In this document: positions 1 through 11,782 of the stretch, piece after piece
How positions within the stretch are numbered: the first letter of the stretch is position 1
Layout: each line of letters starts with the position of its first letter
Assembly (NCBI GenBank): GCA_050084985.1
Contig: JBITNC010000002.1
Coordinates: 26,102,001-26,166,000 of the forward strand
Length of the DNA stretch: 64,000 nt
Direction: 5' to 3'
Origin: Nageia nagi
Lineage: Eukaryota > Pinophyta
Made by a program: the position numbers and the translations under genes
The notes under the pieces: model-generated
Seen by the model: only the letters and a program-made list of their open reading frames with translations
Told to the model about the DNA's origin: nothing
The model's database searches: none

Positions 1-59
1 GAGGTATCATGGTCACCACCACATCCCTATGTTTATGAAAACTGTTTCTGCAAATAATT
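1..59 (+). other. Possible internal exon ending at a strong splice donor
   Basis: The first 59 bases have one open frame, from base 2, rich in His and ending in a Met-Lys-Thr-Val-Ser stretch. It is followed at once by GTAAGT, a textbook plant 5' splice site. The frame does not match the NAGS sequence expected upstream of 10716, and I cannot name a family. It could be an exon of another gene whose rest lies left of the window, or chance. Bases 60-579 hold nothing recognisable. Confidence 0.2.
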
Positions 60-587
60 TGTAAGTTTATTCAAGTTTTCTGTTGTTTTGATGTTTGAGA
101 TGTGGACCTCACACAACAACAGCATGCATGCCAGTGCTCTTTGTGTTGTCTGTTAAATATTAAACAGGTACACACTCCAGGCACCGGTTTGTATCAACAT
201 TGTAAAGGCCATAATAAGACTTGATTATGTATATTGTTGTATTGTGATCTGCTTGATTCTTTCCCTATTAATTGTCTTTGCCGGGCAGCAGTTGTGAACA
301 GTCTCATCTCTATTTGTAGTTATCTCTTGTGTTGGCAAGGGAGATGTAGGTATCATTATCATAATCTCAAAAGGACATAATGGCATGAGTTAATGGAATG
401 CTGATTATGTAACCATGCCTGGAAAGTATGATGTACAACATTTTGTAAATTATATTTAAGAAGCCGGTTTCTTTGTTCTGCATTTGTTGTCTCAATGTGG
501 GTTATCATCTACATTCATGCTAATGTGTATGCATATTATGTTTGACTTAATAGTATAAGTCAACCTATTGAGACTTGATATTCATAG

Positions 588-1384
588 CAAAGTTGTCAGA
601 CTCGGAATCGGATCGGAATCGTTCGGCTGGAAGATTCTGATTTTTCAAGAATCAGCAAAAAAGGGGTAAAAAATCAGCAAAAAATCGGCCAATAAGAAAA
701 ACTGAGAATTTTTATAATTTGACATTGAAACAAATCATTTTCAGTTATCTCTCAACATTGCATATAAAATAAAACAACATTCCATTTCAAATAACACGTT
801 ACACAAGTGAAAACATATTTTAGCATTGGAAATTGTGGAGTTTTCAGTTTTGTATTACAGATCAAATGTCCAAGGACCAAAACACATCAAAAATTTCAAA
901 GTTCTCAAAACAAAATCTGAACCAAAACATTTATCTAGATTCTAATGTCCATATTGTCTTTGTTTCCCCCCTTATCAAAATCTCTTTTGTTGCTTTAGCC
1001 TTGTTAGTGGTTTTTGCTGGTTCTTCTTCAGGTTCTTCTACTTGGGAATATAATTGATCCCGTACTTGTGGTTGTGTTGGAATTTAGTTCAAATCGTGCA
1101 AATGATGTTTCTCCTAGCTCCTCCTAGCTGAAGTTCGCAAAAAAAATTAAAAATAAATCAAAATTTGACCTTTTTTTCCTCCCTAACCAGTGCTTGCGAT
1201 TTTTTGCCGATTGTTTTCCAAAAATGGGCAAAAAATCGGATCGGAATCTGCAAAAATTGGGAAAAAATTGCCACGTCAGTAAAAATAAAAATAAAACAGA
1301 ATCGGTTTAGAAAAAATCGTTCGTCTCGCCGATCCCGATTTTTTTGCCAATTTTTCCGATTTTTTAGCGATTTTTACAACTGTG
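588..1384. mobile_element. Non-autonomous hAT-like DNA transposon (MITE)
   Basis: The element is 797 bp. Its ends are CAAAGTTGT (588-596) and, as reverse complement, CACAGTTGT (1376-1384), matching at 8 of 9 bases. An exact 8 bp direct repeat, ATTCATAG, flanks it at 580-587 and 1385-1392. An 8 bp target duplication and CA-starting termini of this kind are hallmarks of the hAT superfamily. The subterminal regions are full of short GATCGG/AAAATCG motifs in both orientations, as expected for hAT transposase-binding repeats. No transposase is encoded; the short open frames inside are chance. Confidence 0.8.
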
Positions 1385-1392
1385 ATTCATAG

Positions 1393-2470
1393 TATATACT
1401 ATATGGTATATACTAACATATTTGTAGAGGAATATTCACGGATTTGTAATTTCGTAGGACAAAAGTGATGGAGTACAAATAAGATATGCCATGTAGTACA
1501 ACTATACGAGGAAGCTCTTAGTAACTAATGGCATTAATTAGACATATAACATATCTTCTTGAGCAGGACATGTTTCATCGTCAAAGCATGAAAAGAACTT
1601 GTTAGGTATTCTTAATAACAGTAGATCGAGTTTTCAATTAATTCGTTGAGAAACATTTCTAAATGTTGTGCAGTACCATTGTAGATGAATACTCAATTAT
1701 TTGGACCTATGTGACTTAGTCGGTGAAATTTAATAATCTCATAGCAGGAAGAATGTAAATAAGGTTGGATATTTAGCCATCTTTGTTACTTGTTCATCAT
1801 CTATATAATTATTTGTTGATGCTTTATAAGAGGGATGATTGTGAAACATCTTTGTATTTATCTGAAATTTTTTAAAAGGGATGGGAGTTTTTGGTGGCTA
1901 CTAGGCCTTTTACAAAAACATTCCTAGGAATGGAGAGCATGGGAAGAGGTAACAATTCACATACACTTGTGTGCTACTCGTCAACAATTTGGTAGACTCA
2001 AATCATCATCTATCTACTATATTATGCAAGAAACAAAGGCCAAAGATGCAACAAATAGAAGCAACCCAAAGACAAAAAAGGGGCATGATTGAAGATGTTT
2101 AAGGGTGCAAAGCAAACTACAAATGGTTTGAAACTAAAAATTAAAGGGCCATAACTTGCGACATGAAGGGTTGCGATCAAAGATACTTAAAGATACATGA
2201 AAACATAAATGGCTCCCATGCCTAAATTTTCAAGAAAGAGAGATTACAAAGTTTAGTGGAATAGTTTAAAGGAATATACCAGTCTTAATCGTTGTTGCGT
2301 ATGTTCTTTTCTTTTTACAAATAAGGCAAAGAAATGGTGGCAAAACCTTCATTAGAAATAACAAAAGATCTAGTTTGGTCAAATTCTAAGATATTTTATT
2401 GAGCGATTTTTTATGAACATTTCGGCTAAAGAAAGACCAGAAGTGCTAGAAACAACAAAATGGTTACACC
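1393..2470. other. Intergenic or intronic stretch without recognised content
   Basis: AT-rich sequence between the hAT-like element and the LARD. Both strands were read for coding similarity and none was recognised. If NAGS exons lie left of the window, this would be intron of that gene. Confidence 0.5.
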
Positions 2471-3831
2471 TGTAACATCCCAATTTATTCTTCAACCAAA
2501 TATTAGCCAAATAATTATCAATTTATATCAAAATACACACCCAAGCATGCCACAAACTGATCTAGGGTATTCAACATACATGAAAATGAGCTAGGAATGC
2601 CAATGACTCACTCTAGAAGCACAAATACACCCAAATTGCCCAATGCCATACACAATGAAGCAAGAATGTACCAAACGCACCAAAATAGGTGACAATAAGT
2701 GGAGATCAAATGTGCCACGGCTAAATTAATGACTAATGATGCGATCAATACAATAGCAAGCCCTCAAGGGCTCAACATTGGCCTCCAAGGAGCCAACTAG
2801 GGCACATTGACGTGTAAGGACGAATATTGCTATAGATACCACTATAGAACAACCACACTCTATCAGGTTTGTGGATGCCACACTAAAGGGTTCCCTCACA
2901 GACTAGCTCCTGGCAAAGAGATTGAATGTAGTTACGAAATACCACTCGTTGAATTCAAAGGTGCAGACTGCTATGGACACCTCAGGGTAGGGTAACCTCA
3001 CAGCACGAACATTCACCTCAACCACTAGTCAAAAGGTGTTCCAAGCATCTTGGACTCTCCTTGGTATACATGCCTAAGGTTGCTTAACGTCGGCAAGTCT
3101 TTGGAAGTAAAAGGGTGTTTCAATATCAAAATTAGTATATCTCTTCAATGAGGCTCCAACACCTTATATAATACATCCTAGGATCTGGATCTCACCTAGA
3201 AGTCACCACTCATCCTCCAAATCCAACGTTAGCCTCCTAGAGGCTCCCAAATGCTAGACGTGGGTTAGATGTGCTCCCTAATGCATTTAGAAATCATGCA
3301 TATGCCTCTCTAATCCAACGTTGCCTAGGGATGCCAATAATCACGCATTACAAGATCCAATGGCTAGATATGCAACACCTCATTATTGGACACTAAAATT
3401 GCGTTTACAATTATTATTTACATTGGAATCATGTACTACAACTCATACAAGTGGCCCCCATTATTACTATGATAAAACACACTAAATGTACTCTTCATTA
3501 CCAAGCTCACATCTAAAGACAATCCATAACTAACTCATATCCCAAGGAGAGGGATGTCACACTCCAAGGGGTCAATATGGGGATGTTTCTGGATTTCTGT
3601 GCACCGATGAGATATGGAAGACTGGTCCAACTGGTGAACTTCAAGAGGCCATAACTTTTTCGTTTCCTAATGAAATCATTTCGTGTAACCTATCAAAACG
3701 TTTCCCATGAGATGCTCTATCCAATGAAGATGTCTAATCAACCATCCAAAGCCTGTGGCGAACTCCATATCCGAGAAGGGAATATCTAGTATTTCAAATT
3801 TCATTAATTTATCCCAAAATAGGATGTTACA
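2471..3831 (-). repeat. LARD 3' LTR (left copy)
   Basis: 1361 bp, starting TGTAACATCC and ending GGATGTTACA, which are perfect inverted termini. It aligns along its whole length with 6939-8281 with scattered substitutions and small indels. A TATATAA-like box lies near 3172 (read on the minus strand), a likely LTR promoter element. Confidence 0.85.
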
Positions 3832-4562
3832 AAGCCTCCACTCTTGAAAGTGCTGCCCTCAAGCAATTGCAATACAAACTCAAGGTCCCAAATCCATCTC
3901 AAAGAAAAGTGTCCATCACGCTTAAATAAGGAAATCATCTCAGCCATGCATTCATCATACTTAAATGAAGAAATCATATCAGCTATGCATTCAACAAATT
4001 TAGCCTCAAGGATGTGCAGTACAACCCTCAAAACTGAACTATTATACTCAAAGTGAGGCAAAGCCAATACCCCAACATGCATGTCAGCATCTGAAATGCA
4101 AACAACCATCAATCTGCAGAGGTATGCAACCTTCTCCATGTGCTTAAAGTCACCAAACAGGTATGAAAAACCAGCAGCTCCTCTACGTCCTGATGCTATC
4201 CATGATGAACACAAAATGGAGGGTAAACATGGGGTGGCAATCCCTCCAAAAGGAGAAATTATGGAGTGGAAACATGTGTTCATGGTGCCCAACATTTCTC
4301 TTCTCCAAACAAGGCAGAATTCCCAGCCATATGCAGTCACCACAATAGTCCCATAATAACGTAGGACAGGCACAGTGAAGTTTCTTACAATTGCAGTCCC
4401 AAAAGATTGATAATGCGTGTCAAAACTGTCCAACAAATTAGTCCTCCATTCAGCTTTGAGACCTTTATCACATTCAGCGAAAATGCTGAGAAAAACAGTC
4501 CTATGATCACGCAAAATGGTCCCAAAGACAGTCTTCAAGACAGCAAGCTTCCTTTCCCTCAA
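3804..4562 (-). CDS. LARD internal ORF A, unknown protein
   Basis: Open frame of 252 codons on the element's coding strand. The last codons run into the 3' LTR, so the natural end may be earlier or the frame fortuitous. It has no polymerase, protease, integrase or zinc-knuckle motif. Residues about 129-180 (ending HFEYNSSVLR) resemble residues about 87-140 of the neighbouring ORF B (ending NFEYDNSVLR), and the similarity is clear in the DNA too (around 4026-4145 against 4786-4905). The segment therefore arose by internal duplication with an offset near 760 bp. Function is unknown; it could be a captured host fragment or a gag-like structural protein that has diverged beyond recognition. Confidence 0.4.
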   Translation of the reverse strand: MRERKLAVLKTVFGTILRDHRTVFLSIFAECDKGLKAEWRTNLLDSFDTHYQSFGTAIVRNFTVPVLRYYGTIVVTAYGWEFCLVWRREMLGTMNTCFHSIISPFGGIATPCLPSILCSSWIASGRRGAAGFSYLFGDFKHMEKVAYLCRLMVVCISDADMHVGVLALPHFEYNSSVLRVVLHILEAKFVECIADMISSFKYDECMAEMISLFKRDGHFSLRWIWDLEFVLQLLEGSTFKSGGFVTSYFGIN

Positions 4563-4658
4563 ACAGTCATGAAATGCAGTCCCAATTGCTTGGAAAATGG
4601 GATGAGAATGTAGGACAGCAGGCCCCTCACATGTGGGATCAAAGAAGGTCTTCTTGCC

Positions 4659-5204
4659 TTAGATGTTGGGGTTCGAAGTTCCATCCAATCTTGTGGAAAT
4701 GATGCCTATATCAACAGCAGTCTTTTTCACCCATAATGCAGCCCATACCTTCTTCGTGACAGTCCAACTTTCATCACATACAACAGCCCTCAAAACTGAA
4801 TTATCATACTCAAAATTAGGCAAATCAAATACCCAAACATGCTTATTAAGGTTTGAAATGTACACAATCATCAACTTGTGAGGAACTGTAGCCTTTCTCA
4901 TGTGCTCAGGGTCAAACAACATGTCTGAAATGTTGCCAATAACAGCAGCCTTCTTCTTTCCTGACTGAGTCCATATTGAGCACAAAATGACAACAATCTT
5001 ACTGTTATTCAAAACAACATTAACTGGAATTTTGAAATTGGCAAAACTCTCAAAAAAATCAGCGAGTGTAAAGATCCAAATAGGGACGTTGGGGCTGCAG
5101 ATGTATAGCTGAACCAATTGCATGAAATCTTGATCAAACCAGTCATCTCCTAAACCAATGTTGGGGTATTCAGGGCTAAAATCAATGGGGAGTCGGTGCT
5201 CCAC
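4659..5204 (-). CDS. LARD internal ORF B, unknown protein, paralogous to ORF A
   Basis: Open frame of 181 codons on the minus strand. Residues about 87-140 match ORF A downstream, including a HM-[RE]-K start and an FEY[DN]NSVLR end. The N-terminal part (GDDWFDQDFMQL) has no partner in ORF A that I could see. The two ORFs are separated by about 100 bp, so in an ancestral element they may have been one protein with two repeats. No known domain was recognised. Confidence 0.4.
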   Translation of the reverse strand: MEHRLPIDFSPEYPNIGLGDDWFDQDFMQLVQLYICSPNVPIWIFTLADFFESFANFKIPVNVVLNNSKIVVILCSIWTQSGKKKAAVIGNISDMLFDPEHMRKATVPHKLMIVYISNLNKHVWVFDLPNFEYDNSVLRAVVCDESWTVTKKVWAALWVKKTAVDIGIISTRLDGTSNPNI

Positions 5205-5499
5205 TTCTTCAACGCTCTTTGGATGTCAACCACTGTCTCCTCCATGCTCCATTTTGCATTGAAGTTGCCACAATGAACATTACAAATAAACATGAGCAGT
5301 CCTTCCAATGATGTGAAGAGTGATGAATCAATTTCTTCCATGATGGGCTACCTGTACAAACAATGTTAGCCAAGATGGTAAATGTGTCAGGCCTTATCAT
5401 TTACATGCTCTCAATCTCCATGTGATGGCTAGGAACCAAATGTTCCATCTTCATGGTTGGTGTAGGACACTTCTTGCATGCAAACTTTTCTTCAAGAGT

Positions 5500-6012
5500 T
5501 TAAACTATAAGGGAGAAGCGCTCAATAGCTTTTATGCCTTCACTATGCTTTAGTACCAAGACACCCGGATCCCAAGGAACTAGAAGAGTATTGTGATCAA
5601 CATTCCCAACATATGTAAGTGAATGCACTTCAAAGGAACCATTTTGAAGTTCTACTAGACATACCTCATGTAAGGGTGCAATTCCTTGGCCAATGATTTC
5701 AGATTTTCCAAGATCTGAATTGGTCATCATCATCACATCATTTTCGCATACCTCACTATGTAATGAGGTTTCAATTGCTGATTCTCCTTCTTTGGAATCC
5801 TTATCTTCTTTCATGCTAGGCTCAAAATCTTCACTTTTCTTATTATTCCTCATAACTCTCTCGCTCAAAACCAAATATGAAACAACAATGACTCTTTTTC
5901 TCTTTTTCCTCAATATTATTATTTTCAACAATACTATGCAAAATCTCTTAATTACTGTCACAAAAATCAGAATTACTTTCGTACCTTTTGTGGTTGATTC
6001 AGGTCTCACCAT
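5500..6012 (-). CDS. LARD internal ORF C, unknown, acidic
   Basis: Open frame of 170 codons. It starts with a basic stretch (KKRKRV), followed by an acidic Glu/Ser/Lys-rich segment (SEDFEPSMKEDKDSKEGES) and a C-terminal part containing LLVPWDPGVLVLKHSEG. No recognised family. Upstream in the same element (about 6400-6540, minus) is a short open frame of some 47 codons rich in Lys and Glu. These may be remnants of one longer reading frame. Confidence 0.35.
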   Translation of the reverse strand: MVRPESTTKGTKVILIFVTVIKRFCIVLLKIIILRKKRKRVIVVSYLVLSERVMRNNKKSEDFEPSMKEDKDSKEGESAIETSLHSEVCENDVMMMTNSDLGKSEIIGQGIAPLHEVCLVELQNGSFEVHSLTYVGNVDHNTLLVPWDPGVLVLKHSEGIKAIERFSLIV

Positions 6013-6926
6013 TATGCAATTGATGCTCTATGTCTTGAATCCAAAGCTCCACATTATTAAATGTCCTCACCTTCTTTTTCAATTCTAGAGGTGCAACCTC
6101 CTCCGTGATGCTCAAGGGATGTTTGGATCTAGCCACTGGAGAGGTTTTGGCCTCTTCCCCCTCAGTGTCATATTTTTCTTTCTCCCACTCAACAATTCCA
6201 TACCTTAAAAGATCTTGGTATAGCTGGAAATCAACATTCCTTTAAAACTTCTTCGAAGTTCCTTGGTAGATCTAGAGCAAAACCTCAATTTTTGGCAGAG
6301 TCATGTGGGGTGGAAGAGAGCTTTGATTTTGCACATCTCGTTTTTTCTTTCTCATCTTTTCTTCATACTTATCACCAAGGAACCAAAGAAGCTTTTCCCT
6401 TATTCTTGAGGAATTTGTCTTTCCTTAAATTGATGGAGCATTTTCTGGAACATCTTTTTTCCGAAATCTGATTTCTTTACTTTGATTGTAGATTTGGCTG
6501 AATTTTCTCTTTCCATTGGTGCCAATTCTGATTCCTTCATGCGAAATGCAGATCTAGCTTAATTTTCAAAAAACCCTAGCACAAAATTTGAAATCTTCAT
6601 ATTAAATTTTTCTAATTGGCCAAGATAATAGATCAAGACTTTTTGTACCTGAAAACAGCCTTCAAATTTGCAAATTCACTCTCCAAACCCTAGACGACTA
6701 GTTTAGGAATTCAAATTTCTTCCAAAAAAATGCCATTTTGACATCGAAAATGGCCTTTTAAGTGCAGAACGTCCTGATCCTCCGATTCAATTTTATTACT
6801 GGCTAGATTTCTCCAAAATCTTCAATACCCAAAAGCTAGAAACTGAAGATCTGAATTTTCTGTGGAAACTCTAACTCCAATTCCATGAAACAAATGTTAG
6901 ATCTAACCACAGGCTGGCAAGATCTA

Positions 6927-6937
6927 AGCTCATACCA
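6927..6937 (-). other. Primer binding site of the LARD (initiator Met tRNA-like)
   Basis: Read on the minus strand this is TGGTATGAGCT, beginning one base inside the LTR end. It resembles the usual plant TGGTATCAGAGC primer site with a small deletion. Confidence 0.6.
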
Positions 6938-6938
6938 C

Positions 6939-8281
6939 TGTAAAATCCCAATTTATTCTTCAAGCAAATATTAGCCAAACAATTATCAAATTATATCAAA
7001 ATACACACCCAGGCATGCAAGTATTAAAAACACATGGAAATGAGCCAGGAATGCCAATGACTCACTCTACAAGCACAAATACACCCTAATTGTCCAACGT
7101 CATACACAATGAAGCAAGATTGCACCAAACACACCAAAATAGGAGACAATAAGTGGAGATTGAATATGCCACGACTGAATTAATGATCAATGATGAGATC
7201 AATACAATTCTAGGCCCTCAAGGGCTCAACGTTTTCTCCAAGGAGCCAACTAGGGTGCATTGATGTGCAAGGATGAATACTGTTGCAGATACCACTATAG
7301 AACAACCAAACTCTACCTGATCTATGGATGCCACATTGAAGTGTTCCCTCACAAGCTAGCTCTCGGCGAAGAGATCAAATGTAGTTCTGAAATACCATCG
7401 GATGGATTCAAAGGTGCAAACCACTATGGACGCCTCAAGTTAGGGCAACCTCACAGCATGAACATTCACCTCAATCGCTAGTCAGAAGGTGTTCCAAGCC
7501 TCCTAGACTCTCCTTGGTCTACATGCCCAAGGGTGCTTAACGGCGCCAAGTCTTTGGAAGTAAAAGGGGGTTTCAATATCAATATCAGTATATCTCTGCA
7601 ATGAGGTTCCACCACCTTATATAACACAACCCTGGATTTGGATCTCACCTAGAAGTCACCACTCATCCTCCAAATCCAACGTTAGCCTCCTAGAGGCTTT
7701 GAAATGCTAGACATGGGTTGGATGTGCTCCCCAATGCATCTAGGAATCATGCATATGCCTCTCTAATCCAACGTTGCCTAGGGATGCCAATAATTACACA
7801 TTACAAGATCCAATTCCTAGATATGCAACGCCTCATTATTGGAGACTAATATTGCATTTACTTATTAATTGCCTTGGAATCATGTATTACAACTCATACA
7901 AGTGGCCCCATTATTAGTATGATAAAACACACTAAATCTATTCTTAATTACCAAGCTCACACCTAAATACAATCGATAACTAACTCATATCCCAAGGAGA
8001 GGGACGTCACATTCCAAGGGGTCAATATGGAAATGTTTTTGGATTTCTATGCACGGGCATGATATGGAAGACTAGTCCAATTGGCGAACTTCAAGAGGCC
8101 ATAACTTTTTCATTTCCTGATGAAACCATGTTGTGTAACCTGTCAAAACGTTTCCCATGAGATGCTCTATCTAATGAAGAAGTCTAATCAACCATCCAAA
8201 GCCTGTGGCGAACTCCATATCCAAAAAGAGAATATCTAGTATTTCAAATTTCACCAATTTAGCCCGAAAGAGGATGTTACA
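6939..8281 (-). repeat. LARD 5' LTR (right copy)
   Basis: 1343 bp direct repeat of 2471-3831. It starts TGTAAAATCC (one change from the left copy) and ends GGATGTTACA. The open frame at 7260-7481 corresponds to 2807-2995 in the other LTR and is not evidence of a gene. Confidence 0.85.
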
Positions 8282-10715
8282 AGACCCTGGTAGGAAATAT
8301 ATCAAAATCAGGTTTTGTCAACACAATGTAAATTTCTGATGAATCAATGACAAATATTTGCTAAGATTTCACTTGGCAATATAAAATTTACTTGTTTGAG
8401 GAACTATACTCAACTTTTACTTATCAAAGTCAACAAATTTGAATAATAGTTAGAAGGTACCAGCTGAAATAAAATTGCAAATTGTTTGGTAAGAAAACAC
8501 ACAAGTGAAATTGAGCATGTAGTCAAGATTGTTAGTACTGATGCATCTGAAACCAGTAATAAGGTCCTGAACAGCAACGTAAGATAAGTAATGATTGCTT
8601 TCAAGCCAATATTATAGAATATGCTCAAGGTGGTGGACTCTTTTTATTGCTGTCCCTGATCACTTTGGTCAAGGCCCTAGATCAAATCTCTATCAATGAT
8701 CAGTGGACTATCCACTTGCTTATTCTTCTCCCTTGTTAAAAGTCTGCTCAATAAAACCTTTCAAATGCCTATGTCATGTTTAGCTTAAACCATTTTTTAT
8801 TAGATATTCACTTATTTAACTTCTGTGGATGCCATCTCTTATTCGACTATGAAGTTAACTTTATCCACGTGCCTAAGTGTAAACTGCCCATTAGGATTCA
8901 TCCAATGATGCAGCATTCATTGAAGTTCCTTTATAACCAAATCAAACCTATCAAGACAGATTTTAGTGACATCCATGAGGGGGAGACATCATATTATCCC
9001 ATTCTTACTTCACCATTTGATCATGTTAGTTGAATGGATCTGCATTTTAGGTTTTCTTTTGCTGCAAACAGAATTCACCCAAGGACAAAACACAAACCTT
9101 TTGAAAAACAGGAATAACTAAATGAAATGATTAAATGTAGGATAACTGCCCATAACCTGGCCTATTCCTGCATCAATTTGCATGTTTTGGATTGTCATGT
9201 ATCATCATTTTCCTTGGGCCAGAAACAATCTTTTGTAAACAATTTTACTATAGAAGCATGGGAGAAGTCATAGAAAGAAAGAAGATTTTCAATACTAGTT
9301 TGAAGATTTAGTGAAACTTGGAGATCAAAGTTTTTTGAGAAAAGGGAACATGTACTGGTCCCAGTCTAGACCTTATTGTTTAACTCAATAATATGTTTAA
9401 CCTTGCATAGTTCCATATTTGTTACCAACCTTTACCATCTACAATTTGAACATTATTCTTTGGATGTTTTATATACCATCATGACTATCCAACTTATACC
9501 TTTGGATGTTTTGTATATCATCTGCAATTTGGATATTATTCTTAGTATGCATTATATTCTGTAGTGAATCCTGTAAAGATTTCGAGTGATCTCCGTTTGG
9601 TCCTTCACAACATATGGAGAAGGTAGAAAGGAACCATTGTCCTTTTCTTTTCACATGAGCTTTGGGGGTTAAAAGCTTCTCCATTTAGGAGTTCTGATCA
9701 AGATGGATGAAGTAATCTGCATAATCAGCATCAGAAATGAGAGTTGCATAGTGCATTCTGGACCTGGGCATCTGTAAACCATAACTTAATGCATGTTTGG
9801 GACTTGAAAAGGTAAAATTGTGTTGGTGCTAATAAAAGCAGTAACCTGTTCAATTTTGATTATGTTGTTTTCTGATGCACCCATGAGCTGTTGTCAGGAT
9901 TTAAGTTGAAGGGCCTCTGCTTGATCCATTTTGAACCTTGGGTTCTTGCTGGTTTGTGTGAATACTTTCACATGAGTACTCAACCAATCTGATACCTGAA
10001 CAGTCATTTACTGGCATAAATACATGTGTAGGAAACGTAAAGAGTTCTTTTAGATGGATGATGAAGATCTGAGCATTTATTGGATGCCGTGCATGTTGTA
10101 AAAGTTTGGCTGCATGCTTAGAAGCATGATTTCTGTGCATTGCATGTACAAATAATTGCATCCTCTTTACCTTGGAGCATTCTTGATGTAGAGTATTTCT
10201 CCATTTAAATACTGTTTTGTTATGTGTTGTTTTTTTCTATATCTAGATTTTCTTGCCCTGTTGTCTCAGTCTAGGCTTTTGATTGGAATAATCAGCTTTC
10301 CAATTGCGCCATAATCTGCAGTATAGGAGCGTAGTTTTCACAAATGTCTTACATATTTAGATTAGCATGAACTGATCTGTAACAATGTTCAATTTTAACT
10401 GGGCATATTAAGATAAATAAATCAATTTAGTGTGTCTGCTCATATTTTAAACAAAAAGCTTTGTTGTTATTTTTCACAAATTCTTTCTTGTGCACGTTAG
10501 AGGTAGACCTATAAGAAAAGGTCATGTATCAAGAGAGGTTCTTCTTCATAATTTTATGTCTATTATGTTTCTTTTCTCAGAGTTCCATACCACATTCCCT
10601 AGTCTTTAAAATATGTTATACTGTCTTCTGCTGTTATAGTGCATTAAAAGAAAAAAATGTGAATTGTGTTTGTGAAAATATTAACTTCTTTATAATGCTT
10701 TTCAATGTTTTGCAG
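8282..10715. other. Unassigned sequence left of the first NAGS exon in the window
   Basis: No earlier NAGS exon (expected to encode a GQGQGDKLL-like acetyl-CoA binding loop) and no transposon coding was recognised here on either strand. It is therefore probably NAGS intron. The frame at 8776-9033 has no recognisable similarity. Confidence 0.5.
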
Positions 10716-10788
10716 ATTACATTGAAAAAAAGGCAATATCATTGGGAATAGAGAGCTTGTTCTTATTAACAACTCGTGCTTCTGATTG
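10716..10788 (+). CDS. NAGS, penultimate exon (amino-acid N-acetyltransferase)
   Basis: This 73 bp exon lies between a TTTTGCAG acceptor and a GGTATG donor. It encodes (D)YIEKKAISLGIESLFLLTT followed by RASDW, part of the C-terminal GNAT acetyltransferase domain of plant N-acetylglutamate synthase, which uses acetyl-CoA to acetylate glutamate in the first step of plastid arginine synthesis. The first two bases complete a split Asp codon and the last two (TG) begin a Trp codon finished by the next exon. Upstream exons (amino-acid-kinase-like domain and acetyl-CoA loop) were not found and must lie left of the window or be very diverged. The match to the family's YIEKKA..LGLE.LFLLTTRTADW motif is recalled from family knowledge. 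Confidence 0.9.
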
Positions 10789-11489
10789 GTATGAACATTT
10801 TTTTTAAACTTATATTTTTGTCGTTTGAAGGTTGGTTGAAGTATGGAACCGTTTAAGCCTTAGAATAAGTCATGCTTTTGAACAAAAGGAGAACCATTGG
10901 GGAAAAGTCTGGGATTCTTCTTGGCCAAGCATAGTGCACATACTGCTCTTGGAGGGTTTGGGCTTGAAACGGAAAGCCATACTCTTCTTAGGATGTTGTT
11001 GTACCCTTTTAACTCTCATTCAAAGACACTGGAATTTTATTTTTTTGAATTATGGAAAAGTTTTATAGGATTTGGTTTCCTTTTTGTCCATATTTTTATT
11101 GTTCTCTTTGGGTAAAGAAAAGAGTTATTCCAGTTTCAGAATTCCAGAAGGTTTGATTATTCAGTTTCAGCAAGGTTTCTTTGTAGGAGTTAAAGTAACA
11201 GTTGGCAGCTTTGTTATTTTATCAGTTTGATTAGTTTCATTTGGAGTTTGTAAGAGGCATTGGGAAACAGTTAAAATATGAGATACGTTTTGTTTATGTA
11301 TTTCTCATAGGTCACAGTTTGGGTTCACAGGAGTCACATCAGAGCATTCATTTGGGATCACATTGGCAGTATGAAATTTCTGTTGAAAAATCAGATTAAT
11401 CACATTTTTGTTCTCCATTTATTTTAATTTTGAGCAACATGGTAGGCCTCAGTTTCTGTAGTGCCCATCCAAGCTCTCAAACACTTATC

Positions 11490-11704
11490 TATTAGATTTG
11501 ACAGCACAAGCCAGAATATTCCCTTGATGAAGAAAATGAGTTTTAAGTACAGGAGTGTTTGGGATTTACATTCCCGTAGGGTAACGTTTTCACCCTAGAA
11601 ACTGAGAGTTCTAATACTTAATAAACTAACATTAATATTATTTACTAATGTACTATTCAATACCTAAAGTATCTATATTCTAATGTAATGTATTATTTCT
11701 ATCC
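11490..11704 (-). repeat. Copia A 3' LTR
   Basis: About 215 bp matching 18397-18619. The outer edge is fixed by the TTATC target duplication; the inner edge is placed where the repeat stops, next to a C-rich run (purine tract on the coding strand) at 11703-11713. Confidence 0.8.
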
Positions 11705-11782
11705 TTCCCCCCATAATACATTAGGCCCTCAAAAAATAACAGAGGAAGCTCCGAAAGTATTCAAACTTTCCACAGACAAGAT

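Larger units (their letters stand above)
2471..8281 (-). mobile_element. LARD-type LTR retrotransposon, minus strand
   Basis: Two direct repeats of about 1.35 kb (2471-3831 and 6939-8281), each bounded by TGTAA..CC and GGATGTTACA, enclose 3.1 kb. The flanks are ACACC and AGACC, a 5 bp target duplication with one change. Orientation is minus: a Met-tRNA-like primer site (reverse complement of 6927-6937, TGGTATGAGCT) lies beside the right LTR, and a purine-rich tract lies beside the left one. The internal region has no recognisable reverse transcriptase, integrase or protease. It carries only unknown ORFs, so this fits the non-autonomous large retrotransposon derivative class. Confidence 0.8.

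Noticed and set aside
833-1392. Two short plus-strand frames
   Set aside because: Inside the non-autonomous hAT-like element; low-complexity Lys/Arg/Phe content and no transposase motif.
3844-4613. Plus-strand frames opposite LARD ORF A
   Set aside because: Antisense shadows; the duplicated protein similarity is on the minus strand, matching the primer site orientation.
10832-11115. Two overlapping frames just after the first NAGS exon
   Set aside because: Do not continue the NAGS protein; the true continuation is at 22443, where the frame and family motif resume exactly.
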